A DNA stretch of 64,000 nt from a candidate division Zixibacteria bacterium SM23_81 (GTDB taxonomy: Bacteria; SM23-81): assembly GCA_001304015.1 (NCBI GenBank), contig LJUY01000004.1, forward strand, positions 58,461 to 122,460, read 5' to 3'. This document shows positions 9,562 to 20,800 of the stretch, in pieces (positions within the stretch are counted from its first letter, which is position 1; each line of letters opens with the position of its first letter). The position numbers and the translations under genes are program-made. The notes beneath the pieces are model-generated. The model ran no database searches and was not told where the DNA came from. It saw only the letters and a program-made list of their open reading frames with translations.

Positions 9562-12500
9562 ATGTCGAAAGGTTCAATCCTCTTATTAGCCGCCACCTTG
9601 CTGCTGACCGTTCCGATGGCAGCTTTTGCCGGCAATGCCGAGCTGCAGGTCATTCACAACGCCGCCGATCCGAACGCGGCCGTGGTCGATGTGTATGTGA
9701 ACGATGATCTTTTCCTCGATGACTTCACTTTCCGTGCCGCCACGCCCTTTGTGGAGGTCCCTGCCGGCGTCAACCTGAATATCGGCGTGGCACCCAGCAA
9801 TAGCGCTGGCCCCGGTGACATCATCGCCGACTTCGATGTCATGCTGGAAGAAGGTTACCGATACGTAGCCATTGCTAATGGAGTGCTGAGTCTGACTGAG
9901 TTTATAGCAAACCCGGATGAGCGCAATATCGCCTTCTCCCTTTTTCTTCAAAGCGACATCCGCTCCAGCGCGCCCGCCAAGCGGGTCAAGTTCGTCGCTT
10001 TTCACGGTGCCACCGATGCCCCCATGGTGGATATCGTCGCCCGGTCAGGGGGAAAGAAACGACGTCTGATCAATAACTTGACCTATGGTGAGTTCTCACC
10101 ATATCGCAATGTTGCTGCTGAGCAGTACATCCTGGATGTGACCACCAACAAAAACAACTCACCGGTGATCGTTTCCTACGAGGCCGATTTGTCATCCTTG
10201 GGTGGTGGCACAGCGGTGGTTTTTGCCTCCGGCTTCCTAAGCCCTGATGATAACCAGAACGGCCCCGCTTTTGGTCTGTTTGTCGCCCTACCAGATGGTC
10301 AGGTGGTGGAACTCCCCCTAGCCGGCAGCAAATCAGTCCAAAGCATAATGGACTCTGGAACAGCCGAGCTCCAGGTTATCCACAATGCTGCTGATCCCAA
10401 CGCCGCCGTGGTGGACATCTATGTTAATGGGAACCTTCTGCTGGACGATTTCGCTTTTCGTGCCGCCACACCCTTTGTGGAGGTCCCAGCTGGAGTCAAC
10501 CTAAATATCGGCGTAGCTCCCCCCAGCAGCACCGGCCCAGGTGACGTGATCGCCGATTTTGATGTAATGCTGGAGGGAGGTAAACGATACGTAGCCATCG
10601 CCAACGGGGTGCTGGACCCCTCGGGGTTTGCCCCCAATCCGGATGGCCAGGACATCTCCTTCAAGCTGTTCGCCCAAGATGACATTCGCGACAGAGGATT
10701 CTTTGGGTTGATCACGGTCATCGCTTTTCATGGTGCCACCGACGCGCCCACCGTGGATATCCTGGCGCAGGGAAGTTGGTTCGGCTGGAAACTGGTGAAT
10801 GATTTGACCTACGGTACGTTTTCCTCTTACAAAATTCTTCTGCCTACCAGCTATCTTCTCAGCGTGACGCCGGGCGGCGACAATTCCACTGTGGTGGCTA
10901 CCTATGAAGCCGATCTGTCCGGATTGAGAAACGGCTCGGCCGTGGTCTTCGCATCCGGTTTTTTGAGCCCTCCGGATAACCACAACGGCCCCGCCTTCGG
11001 CCTTTTTGCCGCTTTGCCAAATGGGCAGGTGGTTGAGTTTCCCCAGGTGATGCAGACAGCCGAATTGCAGGTCATTCACAACGCCGCTGATCCGAATGCA
11101 GCCGTCGTGGACGTTTATGTCAACGGCGGCCTTCTTCTGGACGATTTTGCCTTCCGCACGGCCACACCTTTCGTGGAGGTCCCGGCCGGCGTCAATCTGA
11201 ATATCGGCGTGGCCCCGGGCAACAGCTCCGGTCCCGGCGATGTCATCGCCGATTTCGATGTCACCCTGGAGCAGGGCGAGCGGTATGTGGCCATGGCCAA
11301 TGGGGTGCTGAATCCAGACGATTTTCAGGCCAATCCCGATGGTGAAAGCATCGGTTTCAGCCTTTATCCACAGGATGGCATTCGCGAGCGAGGATACTTC
11401 GGTCTGGTCAAGGTGATCGGTTTTCACGGTGCCACCGATGCGCCCACAGTAGATATCGTGGCCCGGGGAAGCAGAAGATGGCACACGCGATTCGACGACC
11501 TGACCTATGGAGAATTCTCTCCCTATCGGACGCTCTGGCCCAAACGATATCTTCTTGACATAACGCCTGGCAACGATAATTCCACCATCGTGGCCACTTT
11601 CGAGGCCGATCTATCGGGCTTGAGAAACGGTGCGGCCGTGGTCTTCGCATCCGGTTTTTTGAGCCCTCCGGACAATCAAAACGGTCCGGCCTTCGGTCTG
11701 TTCGGCGCACTGCCCGATGGCCAGGTGGTTGAATTCCCGCCGGTGACGACAGCTCGCCTACAGGTCATTCACAACGCCGCCGATCCAGCAGCGGAAGTCG
11801 TGGACGTGTACGTGAATGGAGGTCTATTTCTGGACGATTTCGCCTTTCGGACCGCCACGCCCTTTGTGGATGTTCCGGCTGGGGTGAATTTGAATATCGG
11901 CGTCGCACCAGGCACTAGTTCAGGTCCTGGTGATGTCATCGCAGATTTCGATGTCACTTTGGGTCCCGGGAATACCTATGTGGCCATGGCCAACGGAGTG
12001 CTGAATCCAGACGATTTCCAGGCTAATCCGGATGGCATCGGCATCGGCTTCGCCCTCTATCCTCTAGATGGTATGAGAGAGAGCTCAAAATGGGACCGCG
12101 TCAGCGTCATCGCGTTCCATGGCGCTACCGACGCGCCGACGGTGGACATTCTGAATGCCAACAGTGATTGGCACTGGCCACTGTTTGACGACCTGTCATA
12201 TGGAGAGTTCTCCTCTTACCGTCATCTGAGGGCCAAAAGCTACACGCTCGCTGTAACTCCGGGCAATGACAACTCCACGGTGGTGGCTTCTTTCATCGCC
12301 GACCTTTCAGGTTTGGCAAACGGGGCTGCGGTGGTCTTCGCCTCCGGCTTCTTGACTCCTGACGATGACCAGAATGGTCCGGCCTTCGGCCTGTTCGCGG
12401 CCCTGCCCGACGGCCAGGTGATCGCTCTGCCTTTGGCCAAAGGCAACCAAGCCCTGGCCCAAGCCAAAGAGCTCTCCGACGAAACCACCTTGCTGCCCAC

Positions 12501-12762
12501 CGCCTTCAAGCTGAACCAGAACTACCCCAATCCCTTCAACCCCGAGACCACCATCTCCTTCGCCCTACCCACCACCTCGGAGGTAACCGTTAAGGTGTAC
12601 AACTCTTTGGGACAGCTAGTCACCACTTTGGTCCAGGGCCAGTTGGAGGCCGGGAGGCATGAGGTTCGGCTCAACGCCAGCGAGCTGGCATCGGGCATGT
12701 ATTTCTATCAGATGCAGGCGGGGTCCTTCAAGCAGGTGAAGAAGATGATGCTCTTGAAGTAA
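9562..12762 (+). CDS. Secreted protein with four DUF4397 units and a C-terminal T9SS type-A/FlgD-like sorting domain
   Basis: Signal peptide 'MSKGSILLLAATLLLTVPMAAFA'; four 'ELQVIHNAADPxAxVVDVYVNxxLxLDDFxFRxATPFVEVPAGVNLNIGVAP' units starting near 9637, 10363, 11059 and 11752; C-term 'LNQNYPNPFNPETTISFAL...GMYFYQMQAGSFKQVKKMMLLK'. RBS ggagaaaggg before ATG 9562. Confidence 0.9.
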   Translation: MSKGSILLLAATLLLTVPMAAFAGNAELQVIHNAADPNAAVVDVYVNDDLFLDDFTFRAATPFVEVPAGVNLNIGVAPSNSAGPGDIIADFDVMLEEGYRYVAIANGVLSLTEFIANPDERNIAFSLFLQSDIRSSAPAKRVKFVAFHGATDAPMVDIVARSGGKKRRLINNLTYGEFSPYRNVAAEQYILDVTTNKNNSPVIVSYEADLSSLGGGTAVVFASGFLSPDDNQNGPAFGLFVALPDGQVVELPLAGSKSVQSIMDSGTAELQVIHNAADPNAAVVDIYVNGNLLLDDFAFRAATPFVEVPAGVNLNIGVAPPSSTGPGDVIADFDVMLEGGKRYVAIANGVLDPSGFAPNPDGQDISFKLFAQDDIRDRGFFGLITVIAFHGATDAPTVDILAQGSWFGWKLVNDLTYGTFSSYKILLPTSYLLSVTPGGDNSTVVATYEADLSGLRNGSAVVFASGFLSPPDNHNGPAFGLFAALPNGQVVEFPQVMQTAELQVIHNAADPNAAVVDVYVNGGLLLDDFAFRTATPFVEVPAGVNLNIGVAPGNSSGPGDVIADFDVTLEQGERYVAMANGVLNPDDFQANPDGESIGFSLYPQDGIRERGYFGLVKVIGFHGATDAPTVDIVARGSRRWHTRFDDLTYGEFSPYRTLWPKRYLLDITPGNDNSTIVATFEADLSGLRNGAAVVFASGFLSPPDNQNGPAFGLFGALPDGQVVEFPPVTTARLQVIHNAADPAAEVVDVYVNGGLFLDDFAFRTATPFVDVPAGVNLNIGVAPGTSSGPGDVIADFDVTLGPGNTYVAMANGVLNPDDFQANPDGIGIGFALYPLDGMRESSKWDRVSVIAFHGATDAPTVDILNANSDWHWPLFDDLSYGEFSSYRHLRAKSYTLAVTPGNDNSTVVASFIADLSGLANGAAVVFASGFLTPDDDQNGPAFGLFAALPDGQVIALPLAKGNQALAQAKELSDETTLLPTAFKLNQNYPNPFNPETTISFALPTTSEVTVKVYNSLGQLVTTLVQGQLEAGRHEVRLNASELASGMYFYQMQAGSFKQVKKMMLLK

Positions 12763-12796
12763 CTCACCTCTTGAGACGAGACGACACGGTCACTAA

Positions 12797-12827
12797 GGCG
12801 GACAGGTTATCCTGTCCGCCTTTTTTT
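12797..12827 (+). terminator. Rho-independent terminator of the DUF4397 gene
   Basis: Perfect 10-bp stem GGCGGACAGG-TTAT-CCTGTCCGCC followed by T7. Confidence 0.92.
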
Positions 12828-13111
12828 CTCTCACACCGGAGAGCGAGATAGGTCCATGGCTTGACCGGAACAGCGAATACAACCCTTCGATGACATTGAC
12901 ACTGAGGGTTCAATGTGGTATATTAATGTTTTTGGCCCTTGCTTTTCTACGCAATTTGGCTATATCAAGACCCTTTTTGAAAAGCCATAGGACTGAGGAA
13001 TCGAGAATTCAAGGGTACAGGTATGGCCTGTTTGGCTAAAAACATTTTGATTTTTTTCCTGAACACCAGAATTCTCCAGCTCAATATTTACTGAAACCTC
13101 CAATTATCGCT

Positions 13112-15898
13112 ATGCCAAAATCCCGAAAGCATATCCCTCTGAGCGATGCCATAAAAGTCCGCGGCGCCGGCAAGCACAACCTGAAGGGTATCGACGTGGA
13201 CATCCCCCGAAACAAGCTGACGGTCATCACCGGAGTCAGCGGCTCGGGCAAGTCCTCCCTGGCCTTCGACACCATTTACGCCGAGGGTCAGCGCCGCTAT
13301 GTCGAGTCTCTTTCCACCTATGCTCGCCAATTCTTGGAGAGAATGGAGAAGGCCGAGGTAGATTTGCTGGAGGGCATCGCCCCGGCCATCGCCATCGAGC
13401 AGAAAAACGAGGTCAGGACGGCCAGGTCCACTGTGGGAACGGCCACCGAGATCTACGATCACCTGCGTTTGCTCTTCGCTCGCATCGGCCGGACACAATG
13501 TGCCAATTGCGGACGTTTGGTGCGGGCCGACACGGTGAAAGATGTGGTGGATGCGGTGTTGAAACTTCGGTCCGACAGCAGAGTTCTGCTTACCTTTCCT
13601 CTGGTCTCAGGCCCGAAGGCCTCCTCCCAAGACATAGTACAAAACCTCAGTGCCCTTGGGTTTATCCGGGTGGTAGTGGGCAAAAAAGTCGTCCAGCTAG
13701 AAGAGATCAAAGAGATTCCAGACTTTGCCGAGCATGAGCTGCTGGTGGTGGTTGACCGTCTGGTCGTCCATAGCGGCATGCGCAAGCGGTTGGCCGATTC
13801 CGTTCAGACGGCAATGGAGGAGGGGGGTGGGCATGTGGTGATCTGGCGGGAGAGAGGCCAAAACCTGAGATTCAGCGATCGGTTTCACTGCGCTCACTGC
13901 AATCTGGAGTACCTCACTCCCTCTCCACTCCTTTTTTCCTTTAACAGCCCCTACGGGGCCTGTCCGGAATGCCACGGGTTCGGCAACAAGCTGGAGCTGG
14001 ACTTAGCTCTGATCATCCCGGACCGGAAAAGGACTCTGCGACAGGGAGCCATAGAGCCCTGGACGAAATCTCACCGGCGTCACTTTCTGAGAGAGTTGGA
14101 GGAGTTATCCATGCGCCATGGGGTACGGCTTGATGTGCCCTTCTATAGATTGAGCGACGAAGAAACGGAGATGGTTCTGGAGGGGGCTCCGGGCTTTGAG
14201 GGGGTCTATGACTTCTTCCGATGGATTGAAAGAAAGAAGTACAAGATCGGCAAGCGAGTTTTCCTGCGTCGCTATCAAAGCCAGAAAGAGTGCCCCCGGT
14301 GCCATGGAAGTCGGTTAAGACCAGAAGCCCTTTATGTGAAGGTGGGTCGCAAGACCATTGCTGAGGTCGCCCGGATGAATGTGGCGGAGGCCATAGAATT
14401 TTTCCGTAAACTGAGATTGACGGCCTTCGAGAGAGGAGTGGCCGACCAGATCATCAAGGAGGTTAGATCCCGATTGGACTATCTTCAGCGAATTGGGCTC
14501 TCCTACCTGACCCTGGATCGTCTGACCCGGACACTTTCTGGCGGAGAGGCCCAGCGAATTCACCTGGCCACTTCTTTGGGGCACAGCTTGTCGGGAACCC
14601 TGTATGTTCTGGATGAGCCCACCATAGGGTTACATCCCAGGGACACCCACCGGCTGATCAAGATTCTCCAAAGACTTCGAGACAACGGCAACACCGTCTT
14701 GATGGTAGAGCACGATCGCGAGACGATCCGGGCTGCCGATTGGGTCATCGACCTGGGGCCAGGAGCTGGCGAACACGGGGGTCAGCTCATCTTTCAGGGG
14801 TCCTTCTCGGATCTAAAGAAAAAGGAGAACTCTTTAACAGCCCGATATCTCACTGGCCAGAAACAAATTCCTGTTCCAGAGCGGCGCAGGAAGCTGACCG
14901 GCAGACATCTGGAGGTACGTGGTGCCCAGGAGCATAACCTGAAGAACTTGAACGTGAGGATTCCTCTTGGCGGGCTGGTCTGCATAACCGGCGTCTCCGG
15001 TTCTGGCAAAAGCACCCTGGTGCACGACATCCTCTACCGAGCCTTGGACCGCCGGTTGCATAACGCTGTCGAAAGGGTAGGTGCTCACGATGGGATCACA
15101 GGTTGGGAGCTTATTGGCGATGTCGTTTTGGTAAATCAGGCGCCCATAGGCAGAACACCGCGCTCTAACCCGGTAACCTATATCAAAGCCTTCGCGCCCA
15201 TTCGGGAGCTTTTTGCAAAAACGCGAGAGGCTCGCGTCCGGGGCTATGCGCCAGGCAGATTCTCCTTCAACCTCGCAGGCGGCCGTTGCGAAAACTGCCA
15301 GGGAGAGGGACATCTGCGGGTGGAGATGCACTTCATGGCCGACATCTTCGTTACCTGCGATCAGTGTCAAGGAAGGCGATACAACCCAGAGACTCTGGAG
15401 ATTGTCTTTCAAGGCAAGAATATCGCCCAGGTTTTGGATCTGACTGTGAAGGAAGCACTAGCTTTCTTTGTCAAGTGGCCACGTATCGTTCGTGGGTTAA
15501 AGGTCCTGGCGGATGTAGGTCTGGGCTACATCAGGCTGGGTCAGCCGGCCACGACACTTTCGGGGGGTGAGGCCCAGAGAATCAAGATCGCCCGCGAGCT
15601 GGCCCGTAAAAAGGGTCGAGGGATTTTGTACATCCTTGATGAGCCTACGGTGGGGCTTCACTTTCACGACATCAAAAGGCTGCTGGATGCCCTCAGCGCC
15701 CTGGTGGAAAGGGGCAACAGCGTCTTGATGATTGAGCACAATCTTGAGGTCATCAAGGTGGCCGACTGGATTATCGACCTGGGCCCTGAAGGGGGCCAGG
15801 AGGGTGGATATTTGCTAGCCACTGGCCAGCCGGAGGACATCGCTTGGTGTCAGGAGTCGTATACGGGAAAGTATTTGAAGCAGTATCTGGAGGGATAG
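13112..15898 (+). CDS. uvrA: Excinuclease ABC subunit A
   Basis: Two ABC ATPase modules ('VSGSGKSSLAFDTIYAEGQRRYVESLSTYARQFL', 'LSGGEAQRIHLA', 'LSGGEAQRIKIARELA') and zinc-finger cysteines 'CENCQGEGHLRVEMHFMADIFVTCDQCQGRRY'. Confidence 0.95.
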   Translation: MPKSRKHIPLSDAIKVRGAGKHNLKGIDVDIPRNKLTVITGVSGSGKSSLAFDTIYAEGQRRYVESLSTYARQFLERMEKAEVDLLEGIAPAIAIEQKNEVRTARSTVGTATEIYDHLRLLFARIGRTQCANCGRLVRADTVKDVVDAVLKLRSDSRVLLTFPLVSGPKASSQDIVQNLSALGFIRVVVGKKVVQLEEIKEIPDFAEHELLVVVDRLVVHSGMRKRLADSVQTAMEEGGGHVVIWRERGQNLRFSDRFHCAHCNLEYLTPSPLLFSFNSPYGACPECHGFGNKLELDLALIIPDRKRTLRQGAIEPWTKSHRRHFLRELEELSMRHGVRLDVPFYRLSDEETEMVLEGAPGFEGVYDFFRWIERKKYKIGKRVFLRRYQSQKECPRCHGSRLRPEALYVKVGRKTIAEVARMNVAEAIEFFRKLRLTAFERGVADQIIKEVRSRLDYLQRIGLSYLTLDRLTRTLSGGEAQRIHLATSLGHSLSGTLYVLDEPTIGLHPRDTHRLIKILQRLRDNGNTVLMVEHDRETIRAADWVIDLGPGAGEHGGQLIFQGSFSDLKKKENSLTARYLTGQKQIPVPERRRKLTGRHLEVRGAQEHNLKNLNVRIPLGGLVCITGVSGSGKSTLVHDILYRALDRRLHNAVERVGAHDGITGWELIGDVVLVNQAPIGRTPRSNPVTYIKAFAPIRELFAKTREARVRGYAPGRFSFNLAGGRCENCQGEGHLRVEMHFMADIFVTCDQCQGRRYNPETLEIVFQGKNIAQVLDLTVKEALAFFVKWPRIVRGLKVLADVGLGYIRLGQPATTLSGGEAQRIKIARELARKKGRGILYILDEPTVGLHFHDIKRLLDALSALVERGNSVLMIEHNLEVIKVADWIIDLGPEGGQEGGYLLATGQPEDIAWCQESYTGKYLKQYLEG

Positions 15899-15987
15899 GG
15901 GCGAACAATTGTTGGCTAACAATGAAATGCCATGAAAGGTATTGAGAATTCTCAGAGTGAGGAATACAAACCATAAAGTATGTGTTT

Positions 15988-16013
15988 GTAGGAACTCAAT
16001 ATATTGAACCCTA
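15988..16013. repeat. Dispersed palindrome GTAGGAACTCAATATATTGAACCCTA (copy 2)
   Basis: Same CTCAATATATTGA core as 8842-8869; also just downstream of a plus-strand gene. Confidence 0.7.
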
Positions 16014-16417
16014 TTTGGTTGCGTGGAGTGAAAGTTTCTTTCTTAACTGGGCGCACGAAGCGTTTTCACACGGGCTCTCTTTGGCCAATCGGCAGAGATT
16101 CTTCGGCCATAGAATTCAGATGAATCTCTTGAGCGGAATCTATCATCAGTGAAACGAAGAATTCATCATGGGTCCCTCTGAAACCCGGCCTCAGAATGAC
16201 AGGTGACAGAAAAAGCCCTTCCGGGTCTCCGAGAGGGTCTGCGCAATTCTACGATCAATCACTCTTATTTCAGATACAATATCTTGACGGTCTTCTTAAA
16301 ATCACCTAACCCGAACTAAGGTTCTTTTTCCTCAGACTCCTTTCTAGTTTCCTATGCTGACCCCCTTAATATCTCGCCGAAAGGGCTTTTTCATCTGAGA
16401 GATGGGCGACTAACAGT

Positions 16418-17311
16418 CTACCTCCCAAAGTTATACGTAAAAGACAACCATGGGATGGGAAAACCCTCTTCGATGACTTCTCCGATGAGGATGGCTCCCA
16501 CATCGGCTGCTAGGCGCTCGCCGAAAAACCTGATGGCGAGAGCAAAGGGCTGATTGCCAAATTCGAAATCGCCGCCGGTAATAAGCCAGTTTTCTGAGAC
16601 AAGAGCGGTGCTATTAGAAAGGCGGACATTACCGCCCAACAGGATGACCGGATGATCGCCAAACTCAAGATCCTCATCCTCTAGTTTGGTGTACCCAAGG
16701 CCGAGACCGGCTGTGAAGCTCTTGTCGGGTTGTCCCATGGACGCCACGGCAAAGGCGATGCCTACAGCATCCCTATCCGCAGTTGCGTAGAGCGCGCCAA
16801 AAGACATAGCAAATTCGTCCGATGTCTGGAATCCAATTCTGGGAGCCAGATATAGCAACTGATCTCCAAAATCGACGCCCGGGACAACTGAGAGCCCAGC
16901 CATCAAGCTGAAATTGTCTGTGAACCCCCACGCTACTCCGGGAAAAAGCACATAAGTATCGAAAAAGTAGCCTTCTCCCTTACGCAGAGGTCTCCCAGAG
17001 GGAGCAAACATAAGTCGTGAGTAATTGGGGTCGAAACGGTAGAATTGACCTTCCACCATCCGCCCCCGAAGCGGCTTAATGGAGATGATGGAAGATCTCG
17101 GCACCTCCACTTCAAGTTCTGCCGGGGTTACAACCTTTAAGCTGACCTCATCTTCGTGAACAATTTTACCCGTCAGCGTGGTTCCATCTTTTAAGGAGAT
17201 CGAAACCAGCGAATCAGATGGGACGCCCTGCTCTTGAGCATAAGGCATCTCTGTTGTAAAGAGAAAAACACCCAGAAGCAGGAGTGCTGAGAACAGAAGT
17301 TTATAAGACAC
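16418..17311 (-). CDS. Envelope/outer-membrane protein of unknown function
   Basis: GTG start (17311) preceded by AAAGGAGGTGCTCT; signal peptide 'SYKLLFSALLLLGVFLFTTEMPYAQ'; repeated beta-strand-like segments. The longer ORF start at 17416 is unlikely. Confidence 0.65.
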   Translation of the reverse strand: MSYKLLFSALLLLGVFLFTTEMPYAQEQGVPSDSLVSISLKDGTTLTGKIVHEDEVSLKVVTPAELEVEVPRSSIISIKPLRGRMVEGQFYRFDPNYSRLMFAPSGRPLRKGEGYFFDTYVLFPGVAWGFTDNFSLMAGLSVVPGVDFGDQLLYLAPRIGFQTSDEFAMSFGALYATADRDAVGIAFAVASMGQPDKSFTAGLGLGYTKLEDEDLEFGDHPVILLGGNVRLSNSTALVSENWLITGGDFEFGNQPFALAIRFFGERLAADVGAILIGEVIEEGFPIPWLSFTYNFGR

Positions 17312-17844
17312 AGAGCACCTCCTTTGGCTTTGCGAAAGCCACCTTCTCATGGGAAAAGAGAGATTATCTCTCCTCGATTTACTCCCCAATCTATTAGAGT
17401 GCAGGGTGCTTGTCAAGGATTAAAATTTTCTTACCAGGCTTTTCGTTGGCGAGATTGACGGTCTCTATTTCCCTAAACGAGACGAAGGGTTCACCTTTTG
17501 ACGCCAGGGATCTGAGCTGAAAAGCAGATTCTTCAGGCGTCAACTCCTCCTCAGAATGACAAGAATAGCCCGCGGTAGGTGGTGCAAATCTTCAATCTTA
17601 AATATCCAAATTTCAATGCTTTAATAACAGAGAAGCCCTCCCAATCCCTCGACCCTAGGATCCGAGGATTCAAGGATTCGAGGGTTCAAGGTAAAAACCA
17701 GGTCGAAATCTGACATTATTCAAAAAGAAGTAGAGGGGCGGCCCTCGAACCCTTGGTTTCTCGAATCCTCGCCCCCTTTGCTTTCAATCAAAAAGCCCTC
17801 CCGAACTTCTTAGAGGGCCTTTCCGATCTTGCGGTAATTAGCTT

Positions 17845-20800
17845 TTACTTGAGGAACACCATTTTGATCGTCTTCTCAAAAGCACCCGCCTTCAACCAGC
17901 AGAAATACATACCACTGGCCAGCTCATCGGCATCCCAACGCACTGTATAGAAGTTGGCTTTCTGATGGGCATCCACCAAGGTGGCCACCTCGGCGCCCAA
18001 GACGTTGTATACCTTCAAGGTCACATGCGCGTCTTTAGGAATAGCATATTTGATCTCGGTGGTTGGATTGAAGGGGTTAGGATAGTTTTGATGGAGGGCA
18101 TAGGTTTTCGGCACAGCCGCGCCGCCGGCAGCTGCTGAGCCAACCAGTTCTACAGGCACGGGTGGTTGGGCACAGATGACCACATCATCTATCTTCCAGT
18201 CATCCGCGTAGTCGCCTTGATAGACGAAGGCCAGATAGATGGTCTGCCCTTCGAAAGCCGCCATGCTGATGGGGCCAATCTCCTCCCAAGCGTAGCCGCT
18301 GCCGTAGTCTATTTCCTGTAACTCGATGAAGTCGCCGTATCCGCTGGGGCCTCCGCCAATGCTGGGATCGCCGCTGCCGGCTGAGATCCAGACACCATGA
18401 TAGTGATAGAAGCTGAAGTAGCTCCGGTATTCGTAGAAGTCCAGAGCGTATTCGGCCTTGTCAGCGGGAATGCTTATGGCTGGGGTCACCAGCCAGTCGT
18501 CGCACAGGTTAACTACGTCGTCATCATCATGCCAGGCACAGCAGGCGTCGTCGTGGCCTGAGGTGCTCTTCTGCCAGCCGGCCTGGTCGTATAGCTGATA
18601 TTCGGTCCAGCTGGCGGGCGGGAAGACATCACAGAAACTCTCGCGCAGAAGAGCTGTATCCAGTACCAGGTAGAAATCCTGAATGGTGATCGAATCCTCT
18701 ACAACAGCCACATCTTCCACCGTTTCGGAGTGATAACCACCAGCCTCGAGGGTGACGTCATAATCGCCGATAGGCAAATCATTGAAGGAGTAGTAACAGC
18801 TTGCATCGGTGGTATCGAATATTGTAACCAGATCGCCCACTGCGGTGGCGATGGCGCCGGCGATGGGAGTCTTGGTAGACTCGTACACATGGCCTTCCAG
18901 ATCGCCAGTGGTGAGTGCCTGTCTGGTATAAGCTCGGATCATGAAGTTCGCTGAATCGCCATTGGCATCGGCATACTCCGACCAAACGCCAGTTGTGGGA
19001 TCGCGCTTCCAGGAGCGGTGGGCCATGTCTCCATCTTGGTCCATTTCCAGGGCCTCACACTTGGGAGCCACTGTAATCTGAGCTTTTGCCACGTAAAAAT
19101 CGCCGTTTGTGATAACCAGCGTGGGATGGATGCACACGTAGGCCCAGTCCAGCGTGTACGGCGGTGAAGTACCGCCAGAGGGCAGTCCGCCCACAACGTT
19201 GCCGATGGAGCCAGTTGTGTCGGGACCGTAGATCATGGTTCCCGGCGCGCCGTCCACGCCATCGTCGTCATAGATCTCCACAGCGAGTTGCTGGTGGGTC
19301 TCGTCGGGCCAATCGGTGAAGATGCCCAGCTTTACGGCGTTTAAGGTGCAGGGATAGACCGGTGGTGTGAATTGAACAGCGAACCTTCCATTCTCATAGG
19401 TGGGACTCCAGTAGGTGGCATTCTCAACCGTGCCGTCGTCGTAAATAAGCTCAAGCCCTAAAAATTCCTGGATATCAAAGGAGTAATATTCCCCAGGTGC
19501 GCCGGGCGGATTGGTACTAACCATGCCGGAGTCATCTGTAGCCTGGATGTAGTAATTGATGGTGCCGTAGCTCAACGTTGGTAGTTCGACGCTGTACTCG
19601 TTGCGCAGCACTCCAGCGAGGGACATAGGTGCCTCACTGAAGACCTTGAGAGCCGTCTCGTAGAAGACGCTGGCGGTGAATTCCTCCACATCGGTGATGA
19701 TGGCTGTGATGGTCGGAGTGGTGTCCTCGGTGTCGCCCTTGTGATCGTGGGTGATCTCCGGAGGTTCGTTAACGTAAATGTACTCCTGGACCACCACGTT
19801 GTCCACGGACCACTCGTCGGCATAGTCGCCCTGATAGCGGAAGGCCAGGTGAATGTCCTGACCAGTATAGGCCACCAAGCTGATGTCCTCAACGGCCTCC
19901 CACGTATCCTCGGTGCCAGAACCGATCTCATACAACTCCACGAACTGGCCATCATTGGGATCGCCGCTGCTGGTTGAGATCATAACCCCGTGGTACTCAT
20001 AATAGCTGCTATATTTCTCATACTGCATGAACTCAAGCTTGTAGGCCGACTTTGCCGGCAGGCTCATCTGTGGGGTGACCAACCAATCATCGCAGCCAGT
20101 GGTCACGTTATCATCATCATGGAAAGCGCAGAAGAGGTCATCGCAGCCCGAGGTGCCATGCATCCAACCAGCGGGATCGCCCAGTTGATACTCGGCCCAG
20201 CCTGGAGGCGGGAATATGCCACCGAAATCCTGAAACAGCGTCCCAGAATATCCGTAGCCGGACATGGAAATGTAGCTTTCTACCTTAGCAGCGTCGTGAG
20301 TCACCGTCAGTGTGGCTGTCTCCTCGAGCTCGGCAGTAGGCGTGAAGGTGACGGTTACCACCAGAGAGTCGCCGGGGAGAATCACCTGCGGTATGCCGGG
20401 AAAGTCATGTGTGAAGTGTCCATTATCGGAGTTGATGTCAGATACCGTCAAGTCGATGCCGCCGGTGCTATAGATAATTAAGGGCAGAGAGGCCGAGTCG
20501 CCGATGACTATGGGACCAAAACCAAGATCCTTGGTGTTGAAAGAAATCGCTGGCAGGGGCGGAACCCAGATCTCCGGGCCTTTGAAGTCGTCCAAGTACA
20601 GATAATACTCTTGCACCGAGACGCAACGTACGGCCGCATAGATGTCGTTGCCATCGTATATGTCAAGAGGGATCTTATGCTCTATCCATAAGTTTGGGTG
20701 ATTGAGGTAAGAATACACCATATCAGTGAAGTCACCGATAGTGTTGCCCGTCGTGGAGATCCACAGCTCGAAATCCTCTGGATAATATGAGCTATAAGAG

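Noticed and set aside
9586-12509. Long minus-strand ORFs opposite the DUF4397 gene (139, 327, 100 aa)
   Set aside because: They arise from codon bias of repeated coding units, lack RBS and recognisable domains, and lie fully antisense to a well-supported gene.
13112-15898. UvrA as an unusual paralogue
   Set aside because: Motifs and length are ordinary for UvrA; no anomaly large enough to report.
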